From assembly GCA_902168115.1 (NCBI GenBank), contig CABHPB010000027.1, forward strand, positions 1-64,000: 64,000 nucleotides of DNA, given 5' to 3'. The notes beneath the pieces are model-generated. The model did not search any database and was not told the origin of the DNA. It was given only the letters and a program-made list of their open reading frames with translations. Position numbers and translations under genes: made by a program. Of the stretch, positions 7,675-14,856 are shown in pieces (the first letter of the stretch is position 1; each line of letters starts with the position of its first letter). Source of the DNA: an uncultured Methylopila sp. (GTDB taxonomy: Bacteria > Pseudomonadota > Alphaproteobacteria > Rhizobiales > Methylopilaceae).

Positions 7675-9129
7675 ATGAGCGCTGAGGCGCAGCCCGCGGC
7701 CGCTTCCAGACCAGCAGCACCGACGCCGTCCGTCAGCGCAGGAGAGCAGACGGGAGAGAGGGCGGTCGCGCTCGCCGTGCGTCCGGCTCGACCGCCCTCC
7801 GCCCAGCTTCCCGCCCGCGCGCTCCCGCTGTTCCGGGCGGACGCGATCTCGGCCCGCGCCGACCAGTGGCTCGGCAAGACGCAGGCCGTGCAGCCCTGGC
7901 CGATGCGGGTCGTCGCCCCGGTCGGCGCGGCGCTCGCTCTCGCGCTGATCGCCTTCCTCGTCTTCGGCCAGTATACCCAGCGCGCCCGCGTGCAGGGGGT
8001 GCTCGCGCCGAGCGGCGGCCTGATCAAGCTCGCCGCCCCGCAGCAGGCGCGCATCCTCACCCTCAAGGTCGCCGACGGCGACCGCGTGACGAAGGGCCAG
8101 CCGCTCTACCTGCTCGACCTCGACCGCCAGACCGAGCTCGGCGGCGCCAGCGAGACGGTGCTGTCCGCGCTCAAGTCGCAGCGGGAGGAGCTTCAGAACG
8201 AGCTGCTGCGCCGCACCGTGGCGGACAAGGAGCGCCAGGAGGCGCTGAAGGTGAAGCTCTCCGACCTCGCGCGCGAGATCGCGCAGGTCGACCGGCAGGT
8301 CGCGGCCGGCGAGGACTATGTCCGGGTGCTGGAGGAGGAGCTCGACAGCTACAAGGACTATCTGAAGCGCGGCATCACCATCCAGCGCGACGTCGCCGAC
8401 CGCCGCGCCCGGATGATGACCGAGAAGACCCAGCTCGAGCAGCTGCGACGCGACCGCGTGCGGCTCGAAAGCGACGAGAACGCGTCCAAGGCCGAGATCA
8501 CCCAGATCGACCGCGAGAGCGGTTCGAAGCTCTCCGAGATCCGCCGGCAGATCGCCGAAGCCGACCGCACCATCGCCGAGACGGAGGCCCAGCGGCGGAT
8601 CGAGATCGTCACGCCGGAGTCCGGCCGCGTCACCGCGGTCGTCGCCCATGCCGGCCAGTCGGTGCCGAACGGCGCGCCGCTGCTGACCATCGTGCCTGAC
8701 AGCGGGACGCTCCAGGCGAACCTCTACGCGGAATCGAGCGCCATCGGCTTCGTGCGCGAGGGCGCGCAGGTCATGCTGCGCTACGCCGCCTTCCCTTACC
8801 AGAAGTTCGGGCAGCATCCCGGCGTCGTCACCGCGATCTCGCGCGCGGCGCTGAAGCAGGAGGAGGTCGACAACGGCGTGCCGATGCCGGCGGAGCTGCA
8901 GGGGCGCGGCGCGCTCTACCGCCTGACCGTGAAGCCGCAGGCCGCCGACATCACTGCCTATGGCAAGCGCGAGCAGCTGCAGCCCGGCATGCAGGTCGAG
9001 GCCGACATCTTCCTGGACTCCCGCCCGATCTGGCAGTGGATCCTCAACCCGCTCTACAGCCTCAAACCCCTCCATGGCGGGCCGAGGGACGACAGGGCCC
9101 CGAGCCCCGCGGCGGAGGGCAGCTGGTGA
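7675..9129 (+). CDS. HlyD-family periplasmic adaptor (CvaA-like) of the peptide exporter
   Basis: 484 residues. A Pro/Ala-rich cytoplasmic N-terminus is followed by one membrane helix at about 78-98 (VAPVGAALALALIAFLVFG), a first lipoyl half (VQGVLAPSGGLIKLAAPQQA), a long coiled coil (about 160-300, rich in Glu/Arg/Gln), the second lipoyl half (IVTPESGRVTAVVAHAGQSV) and a beta-barrel ending LQPGMQVEADIFLDSRP. This is the membrane-fusion protein of a type I secretion system in the CvaA/raxA style. The next gene, the C39 ABC exporter, begins inside its stop codon (GTGA), so the two are translationally coupled. No outer-membrane TolC gene lies nearby; a general TolC would be used. Confidence 0.9.
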   Translation: MSAEAQPAAASRPAAPTPSVSAGEQTGERAVALAVRPARPPSAQLPARALPLFRADAISARADQWLGKTQAVQPWPMRVVAPVGAALALALIAFLVFGQYTQRARVQGVLAPSGGLIKLAAPQQARILTLKVADGDRVTKGQPLYLLDLDRQTELGGASETVLSALKSQREELQNELLRRTVADKERQEALKVKLSDLAREIAQVDRQVAAGEDYVRVLEEELDSYKDYLKRGITIQRDVADRRARMMTEKTQLEQLRRDRVRLESDENASKAEITQIDRESGSKLSEIRRQIAEADRTIAETEAQRRIEIVTPESGRVTAVVAHAGQSVPNGAPLLTIVPDSGTLQANLYAESSAIGFVREGAQVMLRYAAFPYQKFGQHPGVVTAISRAALKQEEVDNGVPMPAELQGRGALYRLTVKPQAADITAYGKREQLQPGMQVEADIFLDSRPIWQWILNPLYSLKPLHGGPRDDRAPSPAAEGSW

Positions 9130-11276
9130 ACGCGACCATGTCAGCCGCGGCCCATGCCGCGCGCCCGCTCGTCGAGCGGCTGTCCTTCGGCTTTTCGCGC
9201 CCGAGGACGCCGACGATCCTTCAGACCGAGGCCGCCGAATGCGGGCTCGCCTGCCTCGCCATGGTGTCCGGCGCGCATGGCCGGCTGGTCGACCTCGCGA
9301 CCCTGCGGCGGCGCTTCTCGACCTCGCTCGGCGGGCTGACGCTCAAGCAGATGATCGGCATCGCCGGCCGGATGCAGCTCTCCGCGCGGGCGCTGCGGGT
9401 GGAGATGCCTTCGCTGCCCGAGCTCGCGACGCCTTGCGTGCTGCACTGGGGCTTCAACCATTTCGTCGTGCTGGAGAGCGTCGGCGCTCGCGCGGCGACG
9501 ATCCTCGATCCCGCGATCGGCCGGCGCACGCTGACGCTCGAGGAGATTTCCAGGACCTTCACCGGCGTCGCGCTGGAGCTGACCCCGACACGCGACTTCG
9601 CGCCGGCCGACGAACGCCAGACGATCCGCATCCTCGACCTGTTCCGCAACGTCGCGGGCCTGCCGCGGGCGATCGTGCAGCTGCTCGCGCTGTCGCTCGC
9701 CTTCGAGGTCTTCACGCTGGCGGTGCCGTTCGGCACGCAGATCATCATCGACCAGGCGATCGTGGCGGGCGACCACGACCTCGTGACGCTGGTCGCCCTC
9801 GGCCTCGGCCTGCTCGTCGTGCTGCAGACCGCGATGTGGGCGGCGCGCTCGTGGGGCATCATGGCGCTGTCGGCCGGGCTCAACGTGCAGTGGGCGAGCA
9901 GCCTGTTCTCGCACATGATCCGGCTGCCGCTCGACTATTTCGAGAAGCGCCACGTCGGCGACGTCACCTCGCGGTTCCGCTCGCTGGAGACCGTGCAGGA
10001 CACGCTGTCGACGACCTCCGTGCTGTCGGTGGTCGACGGGGTGATGGCGATCGGGCTCGTCGTGATGATGATCCTGTTCGGCGGCTGGCTCGCGCTCGTC
10101 GCGCTCGTCACCACGCTGATCTACGTCGCGATCCGGCTCGGCGCCTACGGGCCCTACCGTCAGGCGGCCGAGGAGACGATCGTCCAGTCGGCGCGCGAGA
10201 ACACGCATTTCCTCGAGACGCTGCGGGGCGCGACCACGGTGAAGCTGTTCGGCCTCGAGGAGCGGCGCACCTCGACCTGGCTGAATCTCCTGGTCGACCG
10301 CTTCAACGCCAAGCTCCACACCCAGAAGCTCGACGTGCTGTTCCAGTCGGCGACCAAGCTGCTGTTCGGGCTCGACCGGGTGCTGATCCTCTATCTCGGC
10401 GCGATCTCGGTGATCGACCGCTCGATCACGCTCGGCATGCTGATCGCCTTCCTCGCCTACAAGGACCAGTTCTCGACCCGCATCGAGAGCCTCGTCTCGG
10501 CCGGCTTCAAGATGCGCATGCTGAACCTGCAGGCCGAGCGTCTCGCCGACATCGCCCTGACCACCCGCGAGTTCGCCGCCGAACCGCTCGGCCCGTCCGC
10601 CGAGGCCGGCGCGACCGCGATCGCCATGAAGGACATCGGCTTCTCCTATGGCGACGGAGAGCAGTCGATCGTGCGCGACTTCAACCTCGACATCCGCCCC
10701 GGCGAGTGCGTCGCGCTGCTCGGCCCGTCCGGCTGCGGCAAGTCCACTCTGCTGAAGATGCTGTCCGGCCTGCTGCCGCCGACCTCGGGCTCGATCGAGA
10801 TCGACGGCGCGCCGCTCAACGAGCGTTCCATGGCGAGCTATCGCGAGCGCATCGGCTGCGTGCTGCAGGACGACCGGCTGTTCGCCGGCTCGATCGCCGA
10901 GAACATCGCCTGCTTCGATCCGGCCGTGGACCTCGCCTACGTCCGCCAGTGCGCGGCGGCGGCCGGCATCGACCAGGACGTGACGCGCATGGCGATGGGC
11001 TACGAGACGCTGGTCGGCGACATGGGCTCGACCCTGTCGGGCGGGCAGAAGCAGCGCATCTTCATCGCCCGCGCGCTCTACCGGCGACCGAAGCTGTTCC
11101 TGCTCGACGAGCCGACCAACCATCTCGACGAGCACGCGATCGACGTCGTGCTGTCAGTGCTGAAGCAGCTCCGGATGACCCGCGTCATCGTCACCCACAA
11201 CAGCCGGGTGGCGAGCGTCGCGGACCGGCAGATCCTGATGACGCTGCCCCAGCCGGGACGCCCGTCGACGGCATAA
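9126..11276 (+). CDS. Peptidase-C39 ABC exporter (bacteriocin processing and export)
   Basis: 716 residues from a GTG start that overlaps the HlyD stop by 4 nt and has GGAGG 7 nt upstream. The N-terminal C39 peptidase (about 25-150) has an intact active site: oxyanion Gln33 and Cys39 in QTEAAECGLACL, His112 in WGFNHFVVL and Asp128 in ILDPAIG. A six-helix ABC exporter domain follows (about 185-470), then a nucleotide-binding domain with Walker A GPSGCGKST (about 533), signature LSGGQKQR (about 636), Walker B LFLLDEP and H-loop VTHNSR. The protein should cut double-glycine leaders and pump the mature peptide out with its HlyD partner. The obvious substrate is the peptide encoded at 6932-7141. 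Confidence 0.94.
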   Translation: MNATMSAAAHAARPLVERLSFGFSRPRTPTILQTEAAECGLACLAMVSGAHGRLVDLATLRRRFSTSLGGLTLKQMIGIAGRMQLSARALRVEMPSLPELATPCVLHWGFNHFVVLESVGARAATILDPAIGRRTLTLEEISRTFTGVALELTPTRDFAPADERQTIRILDLFRNVAGLPRAIVQLLALSLAFEVFTLAVPFGTQIIIDQAIVAGDHDLVTLVALGLGLLVVLQTAMWAARSWGIMALSAGLNVQWASSLFSHMIRLPLDYFEKRHVGDVTSRFRSLETVQDTLSTTSVLSVVDGVMAIGLVVMMILFGGWLALVALVTTLIYVAIRLGAYGPYRQAAEETIVQSARENTHFLETLRGATTVKLFGLEERRTSTWLNLLVDRFNAKLHTQKLDVLFQSATKLLFGLDRVLILYLGAISVIDRSITLGMLIAFLAYKDQFSTRIESLVSAGFKMRMLNLQAERLADIALTTREFAAEPLGPSAEAGATAIAMKDIGFSYGDGEQSIVRDFNLDIRPGECVALLGPSGCGKSTLLKMLSGLLPPTSGSIEIDGAPLNERSMASYRERIGCVLQDDRLFAGSIAENIACFDPAVDLAYVRQCAAAAGIDQDVTRMAMGYETLVGDMGSTLSGGQKQRIFIARALYRRPKLFLLDEPTNHLDEHAIDVVLSVLKQLRMTRVIVTHNSRVASVADRQILMTLPQPGRPSTA

Positions 11277-11288
11277 GCGGATTCGCCC

Positions 11289-11342
11289 GGACCCGGCGCA
11301 TTGCGGCCGCGGGGACGGCGCGGTTATCTAACCGCCGGGTCC
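11289..11342. terminator. Long-range inverted repeat after the exporter gene
   Basis: Perfect 10-bp arms GGACCCGGCG and CGCCGGGTCC, 34 nt apart, between the exporter and the FkbM-like gene. There is no T-tract. It may separate the two transcription units or be an mRNA structure. Confidence 0.35.
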
Positions 11343-11385
11343 GTTCCTCCCCGCGGCCCGCACCTCCACGGGACCGCTGCACCGA

Positions 11386-12240
11386 ATGGCCACGATCAAG
11401 CTGATGCGACCGGACCGCCGCAAGGAGGCGAGCCTGTGGCTGAACACGTTCGCCCGCGAGGGCGCGTCTCAGTTCGGCGAGGCGGGCGTGATCGACGCGA
11501 TCTTCGAGCGCATCGGCGTGCGCAACAAATGGTGCGTCGAGTTCGGCGCCTGGGACGGCAAGACCTTCAGCAACACCTACGAGCTGATCACCCGCGACGG
11601 CTGGTCCTCGGTCCAGATCGAGGCCAACGTCGAGCGGTTCGCCGAGCTGAAGGCTCTGCACGCGTCCCGGCGCAACGTCGTCTGCCTGAACGAGTTCGTG
11701 GGCTTCGACCCGACCGTCGACTCGATCGAGTTCATGCTGCGCAAGGCGCGCTGCCCGCTCGATCTCGACTTCATCTCGATCGACATCGACGGCAACGACT
11801 ATCACATCTGGAATTCGATGCGGCGCTACCGGCCGCGGCTCGTCGTGATCGAGTTTAACAACGCGATCTCCGGCGACGTCCTCTACATCCAGGATCGCGA
11901 CCCGAACATCTTCCAGGGCTGCTCGCTGCGCGCCCTCGTGGAGCTTGGCAAGAGGCGCGGCTACGAGCTCGCGACCGTCATGCGCGGCAACGCCTTCTTC
12001 GTGCAGGCCGAGGACTTTCCGGCGCTCGGGATCGAGGACAACTCGGTCGACGCGATGTTCCTGTCGGCCCGCGACGCGCGCATGTTCCTGCTCTACGACG
12101 GCACGATCGCGAATGTCGGCCTGCCCGAGGTCTGGCTGCGCCAGGGGGACCCGAAGAAGCGCGCCATCGGGCCGCTCGACTTCCAGGTCTACTCCGAAGA
12201 GGAGCGCTTCTTCGGGGACATTCCTCCCAGGCCCGAGTGA
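11386..12240 (+). CDS. FkbM-like (Methyltransf_21-type) protein
   Basis: 284 residues. The motifs CVEFGAWDGKTFSNTY, then WSSVQIEA and LDFISIDIDGNDYHIWNSM, correspond to the SAM-binding glycine loop, the acidic ribose residue and a later conserved strand of FkbM-type methyltransferases, followed by RLVVIEFN. The subfamily is often found with surface polysaccharide or natural-product genes; the acceptor is unknown. It lies 110 bp after the C39 exporter and 143 bp before the repeat peptide, so it could belong to either cluster or stand alone. The glycine loop is degenerate compared with a canonical GxGxG, so activity needs testing. Confidence 0.6.
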   Translation: MATIKLMRPDRRKEASLWLNTFAREGASQFGEAGVIDAIFERIGVRNKWCVEFGAWDGKTFSNTYELITRDGWSSVQIEANVERFAELKALHASRRNVVCLNEFVGFDPTVDSIEFMLRKARCPLDLDFISIDIDGNDYHIWNSMRRYRPRLVVIEFNNAISGDVLYIQDRDPNIFQGCSLRALVELGKRRGYELATVMRGNAFFVQAEDFPALGIEDNSVDAMFLSARDARMFLLYDGTIANVGLPEVWLRQGDPKKRAIGPLDFQVYSEEERFFGDIPPRPE

Positions 12241-12296
12241 CCGGCCGGTCGAAAGACCATGCGCGGCCGAAGACGCCGCGGCCGCAACCTTCGTTG

Positions 12297-12316
12297 ATCG
12301 AAGGATAATCTTCGAT
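12297..12316. promoter_or_regulatory. Inverted repeat upstream of the repeat-peptide operon
   Basis: Arms ATCGAAG and CTTCGAT with a 6-nt AT-rich spacer, 67 bp before the peptide start codon. It fits a dimeric regulator site or the stem of a weak hairpin after the FkbM-like gene. No T-tract follows. Confidence 0.35.
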
Positions 12317-12382
12317 ACGACTTGTCGCCTCCGCGAGCCTATGCCACGCTACCCCCCAGCACCACGCGAACAGGGGCGCGAC

Positions 12383-12676
12383 ATGAACCGGCAGGACATC
12401 GATTTCTCCCGTCTCATCGGCTTCGAGCAGGCCGCCGACGCCATCGACGGCGCGGTCGACTTCCGCGGCGACGCGATCGGCGCGCGTCTCGGCGCCAAGC
12501 GCGGCAACGAGCCGATCGCCCCGGCGGGCGTGCTGGACCGCTCCCGCCTCGTGGGCTTCGAGCAGACCAAGGACGCTTCGGGCGAGATCGACTTCCGCGA
12601 CGAGGATCTCGGTTCGCGCCTCGGCGCCAAGCGCGGCAACGAGCCCGCAGGCGCGGCCGAAGACAAGGCGTCCTGA
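12383..12676 (+). CDS. Small peptide with two tandem motif repeats, candidate RiPP precursor
   Basis: 97 residues, starting at an ATG preceded by AGGGGCG. It contains two copies of a roughly 40-residue unit. Each unit has a first motif, IDFSRLIGFEQ (6-16) or LDRSRLVGFEQ (51-61), and a second motif, IGARLGAKRGNEP (32-44) or LGSRLGAKRGNEP (76-88). There is no signal peptide, no Cys and no double-glycine leader. The same two motifs occur once in the 39-residue peptide at 48787-48906, and both peptides sit directly upstream of an HExxH enzyme of the peptide-modifying type. I infer a precursor with a recognition motif (LxGF) and a modified core (GAKRGNEP). It could instead be a small protein partner of the enzyme. 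Confidence 0.7.
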   Translation: MNRQDIDFSRLIGFEQAADAIDGAVDFRGDAIGARLGAKRGNEPIAPAGVLDRSRLVGFEQTKDASGEIDFRDEDLGSRLGAKRGNEPAGAAEDKAS

Positions 12677-12694
12677 CGCGCCTCGGCCAGGCGC

Positions 12695-12720
12695 GGGCGC
12701 CGGCGCTTCGCCGGCGTCCC
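12695..12720 (+). terminator. GC-rich hairpin between peptide and hydroxylase genes
   Basis: Arms GGGCGCCGGCG and CGCCGGCGTCCC pair with one bulged T around a CTT loop, 19 bp after the peptide stop. There is no T-tract. By position it matches the terminator between peptide and enzyme at the 48.9-kb locus and could tune peptide-to-enzyme ratio. Confidence 0.4.
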
Positions 12721-12723
12721 CCG

Positions 12724-12765
12724 GCATGGCGCGGTCGGCATAGCGAAGTCCGCATGGCGAAGTCT
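12724..12765 (+). repeat. Three tandem 14-bp repeats abutting a start codon
   Basis: Units GCATGGCGCGGTCG, GCATAGCGAAGTCC and GCATGGCGAAGTCT follow head to tail, and a fourth partial unit (GCATGACAGC) supplies the ATG of the HExxH gene at 12768. The array therefore forms the translation initiation region of that gene and could vary by slippage. Confidence 0.75.
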
Positions 12766-12767
12766 GC

Positions 12768-13772
12768 ATGACAGCGCCCTCACCCATCTCGCTTCTTCCC
12801 GACGCGGCGCGCGCCGCATCCCGGGATGCGGCGTGGCGCGCGCGGCTGGTCGTATCGTTCGACTATCTCGCCGAAGTCCTCGCCGCGCGCGGGATCGCCG
12901 CCGATCGGCTCCTCGACGCCCGGTCGAAGGCCGCGGACGGCCCGGTCTCGCCGTGGGTCTCCTGTCTCTATTCGCTGCTCGTCGCCGAGATCAGCCGCGC
13001 CGAGGGCGCAAATCCCGGCGAGGCCGTCGCGGCGCTCGCCGAGGCGGCGGCGCGGCCGGCGCGCGAGACGGCGCCGGCGCCGCTCGACGACGCGGGCATT
13101 TCGCCGGTCTGGCGCGCCCAGTTTCTCCGCCTGATCGACACGGATCGGGAACTGCCGTTCCGCCCGGTCGCGCCCTCGCCCGCCGACGCGGAACGATGCG
13201 TCGGCGAGATCGCGGCCGCGCTCGACCTGCTCGACCGCGCTGATCCTCTCTTCCGGGCCGAGCTCGACGAACTGCTGCGCGTCGTCGTGCTCGGCGCGCC
13301 CGAGACGGCCGATTCGAGGGACGATTTCGGCGCCTGCTCGACCTTCTTCATGCGCGAACTGGTCCTCATCAACGCCGCGCGGCGGCGGAGCCCGGTTCGC
13401 ATGATCGACACGCTCGTCCACGAGGCGAGCCATGTCCTCCTGTTCGGCCTCGCGCTCGATCAGCCGCTGACGACCGACAAGGGCGAGGCGCGGATCAGGT
13501 CCGCGGCGCGCGACGATCCGAGGCCGCTCGAGGGCGTGTTTCACGCCGCCTTCGTGATGGCGCGCGTGCACCTCGCCATGACGCGCATGATCGCGAGCGG
13601 ACGCCTCACGCCGGCGGAGGCCGGGGAGGCCGCTGAGCGGCGCGACCGGAACGGTGAGGTCGCCCGGGACGCGCTCGCCGCCGTCGCCGGTCACGCTTCG
13701 CTCACGCCGCTCGGCGCGAAAATCGTCGAGGCGCTCGGCGACTACCTGGCGCCGCTGCCCGCCGCGGCATGA
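12768..13772 (+). CDS. alphaKG-HExxH-type peptide hydroxylase candidate (copy 1)
   Basis: 334 residues, no signal peptide, mostly helical. The key motif is LVHEASHVLLFGLALDQPL: HEASH at 218-222 (HExxH), followed about 35 residues on by DDPRPLEGVFHAAFVMAR with a likely third metal ligand, His259. This pair (HExxH then RPxxGxxHxxFV) is the signature of the family catalogued as 'HEXXH motif-containing putative peptide modification protein', members of which are described as alpha-ketoglutarate-dependent peptide beta-hydroxylases rather than proteases. It follows a candidate precursor by 91 bp and overlaps the ACP gene by 4 nt (ATGA). A second homologue is encoded at 48987-50027. The residue it hydroxylates is unknown. 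Confidence 0.78.
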   Translation: MTAPSPISLLPDAARAASRDAAWRARLVVSFDYLAEVLAARGIAADRLLDARSKAADGPVSPWVSCLYSLLVAEISRAEGANPGEAVAALAEAAARPARETAPAPLDDAGISPVWRAQFLRLIDTDRELPFRPVAPSPADAERCVGEIAAALDLLDRADPLFRAELDELLRVVVLGAPETADSRDDFGACSTFFMRELVLINAARRRSPVRMIDTLVHEASHVLLFGLALDQPLTTDKGEARIRSAARDDPRPLEGVFHAAFVMARVHLAMTRMIASGRLTPAEAGEAAERRDRNGEVARDALAAVAGHASLTPLGAKIVEALGDYLAPLPAAA

Positions 13773-14044
13773 GCGCGGCGATCCTCCAGACCCCGCGTGC
13801 CCTCGTCGCCGCCGCGGTCCGGGCGGGGCGGTTCGGCGCGCCGCTCGACCCGGCTCTCGCCCGCGACATCGACGAAGGCGCCGAGCTCGCGCTGGACTCC
13901 CTCGGCCTCGACAGTCTCGGCTGGATGGAGTTCTGCATCTCGATCGAGCTCGACAGCGGACTGGAGCTCGCCCCGAGCATGGTCGCGGAGATGACCACGC
14001 TCTCCGACGTCGAGCGCTGGATCGCGGCGCGCCTGACGGGATGA
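13769..14044 (+). CDS. Acyl carrier protein
   Basis: 91 residues, acidic and helical. LGLDSLGWMEFCISIELDSG carries the phosphopantetheine attachment motif DSL, with Ser49 the expected site; a preceding copy of the same letters (LALDSLGLDSL) makes Ser44 a less likely alternative. The C-terminus TTLSDVERWIAARL matches ACP helix IV. It overlaps both the HExxH gene (ATGA at 13769) and the next gene (ATGA at 14041). A stand-alone ACP between a peptide hydroxylase and an adenylating ligase suggests it carries an acyl group activated by that ligase. Confidence 0.88.
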   Translation: MSAAILQTPRALVAAAVRAGRFGAPLDPALARDIDEGAELALDSLGLDSLGWMEFCISIELDSGLELAPSMVAEMTTLSDVERWIAARLTG

Positions 14045-14856
14045 TCGACTATCTGGCCAAGGCGCGGCGGTGCCGGACGGAAAACCAGTTCAACCGGCTC
14101 CACATCGAACTCGACGCCACGCTGGCCCCGTCCGAGATCGCCGCGATCCGCGAGGTCTCGAAGGGGCAGGACTTTCCCGAGGCCGGCAGGGCGTGGCTCG
14201 GGGTTCTGGAGGCGCATTCCCCGGCCCTGTCCTCGGCGCCCGAGCCGTTCAGCCGGATCGAGCTCCACCCGAACGTCCTGCTCTATCGCGGCGCGTCACC
14301 CGAACGGCGCACGCGCCTGCTCCTCGCCTTCACCGGCGTCGCCCGGCGACTGATGATCCCGACATCGGCCTTCCTGCAGTCCCTCGACGCAGGGCTGTGG
14401 GACGTCTGTCTCGTGAGGCATCGCGGCTCGTTCCTCGACGGCGCCGAGGGCGTGGCGGAGGATCTCGACGGGCTGCTCGCCTTCCTCAAGCGGCGGATCG
14501 GGTTCCGGCGCTACCGCGCCGTCTCCGTATTCGGCGTCAGCAGCGGCGGCGGTCCGGCGGCGGTGGCGGCGCTGCGCATCGGCGCGCGGCGCGGGATGTC
14601 GATGTGCGGCGCGTCCGGCGAGCGGCTGCTGCAGGCGTCGGTGCGGCCCTACTTCTGGCCGGCCCTGCGACGGCGCAGGCCCGAGCTTCGCTTCGTCCAC
14701 GGCGCCGGCAACGTCATCGATCGCGACGCGGCGGCGGCGATGGCGGGCGCGTGGGGCGGGACGATGCTCGCGGTCGACGGCGTGAAGAGCCACAATGTCA
14801 TGGGCTCGCTGATGAAGCGCGGGCTCCTGAAGGATTTTCTCGCGGAGACGCTGTGA
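14041..14856 (+). CDS. Alpha/beta-hydrolase-like protein, possible acyltransferase or thioesterase
   Basis: 271 residues. The centre has a nucleophile elbow in AVSVFGVSSGGGPAAVAAL: G165-V-S167-S-G169 fits GxSxG with Ser167 as nucleophile. The C-terminal part offers an acid (GAGNVIDRD) and a His (GVKSHNVMG), completing a plausible triad. There is no signal peptide. It is coupled by 4-nt overlaps to the ACP gene before it and the ligase gene after it, so its substrate is probably the acyl-ACP. It may transfer that acyl group to the hydroxylated peptide or release it; the choice is inference. Similarity to any named family is weak by eye. Confidence 0.6.
   Translation: MIDYLAKARRCRTENQFNRLHIELDATLAPSEIAAIREVSKGQDFPEAGRAWLGVLEAHSPALSSAPEPFSRIELHPNVLLYRGASPERRTRLLLAFTGVARRLMIPTSAFLQSLDAGLWDVCLVRHRGSFLDGAEGVAEDLDGLLAFLKRRIGFRRYRAVSVFGVSSGGGPAAVAALRIGARRGMSMCGASGERLLQASVRPYFWPALRRRRPELRFVHGAGNVIDRDAAAAMAGAWGGTMLAVDGVKSHNVMGSLMKRGLLKDFLAETL

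Noticed and set aside
12383-12676. The repeat peptide as a substrate of the C39 exporter at 9126
   Set aside because: It has no double-glycine leader; export by that route is not supported.
14070-14852. N-terminal extension of the adenylate-forming ligase
   Set aside because: It lies on top of the hydrolase-like gene in another frame; the GTG overlapping that gene's stop gives a normal-length ligase.
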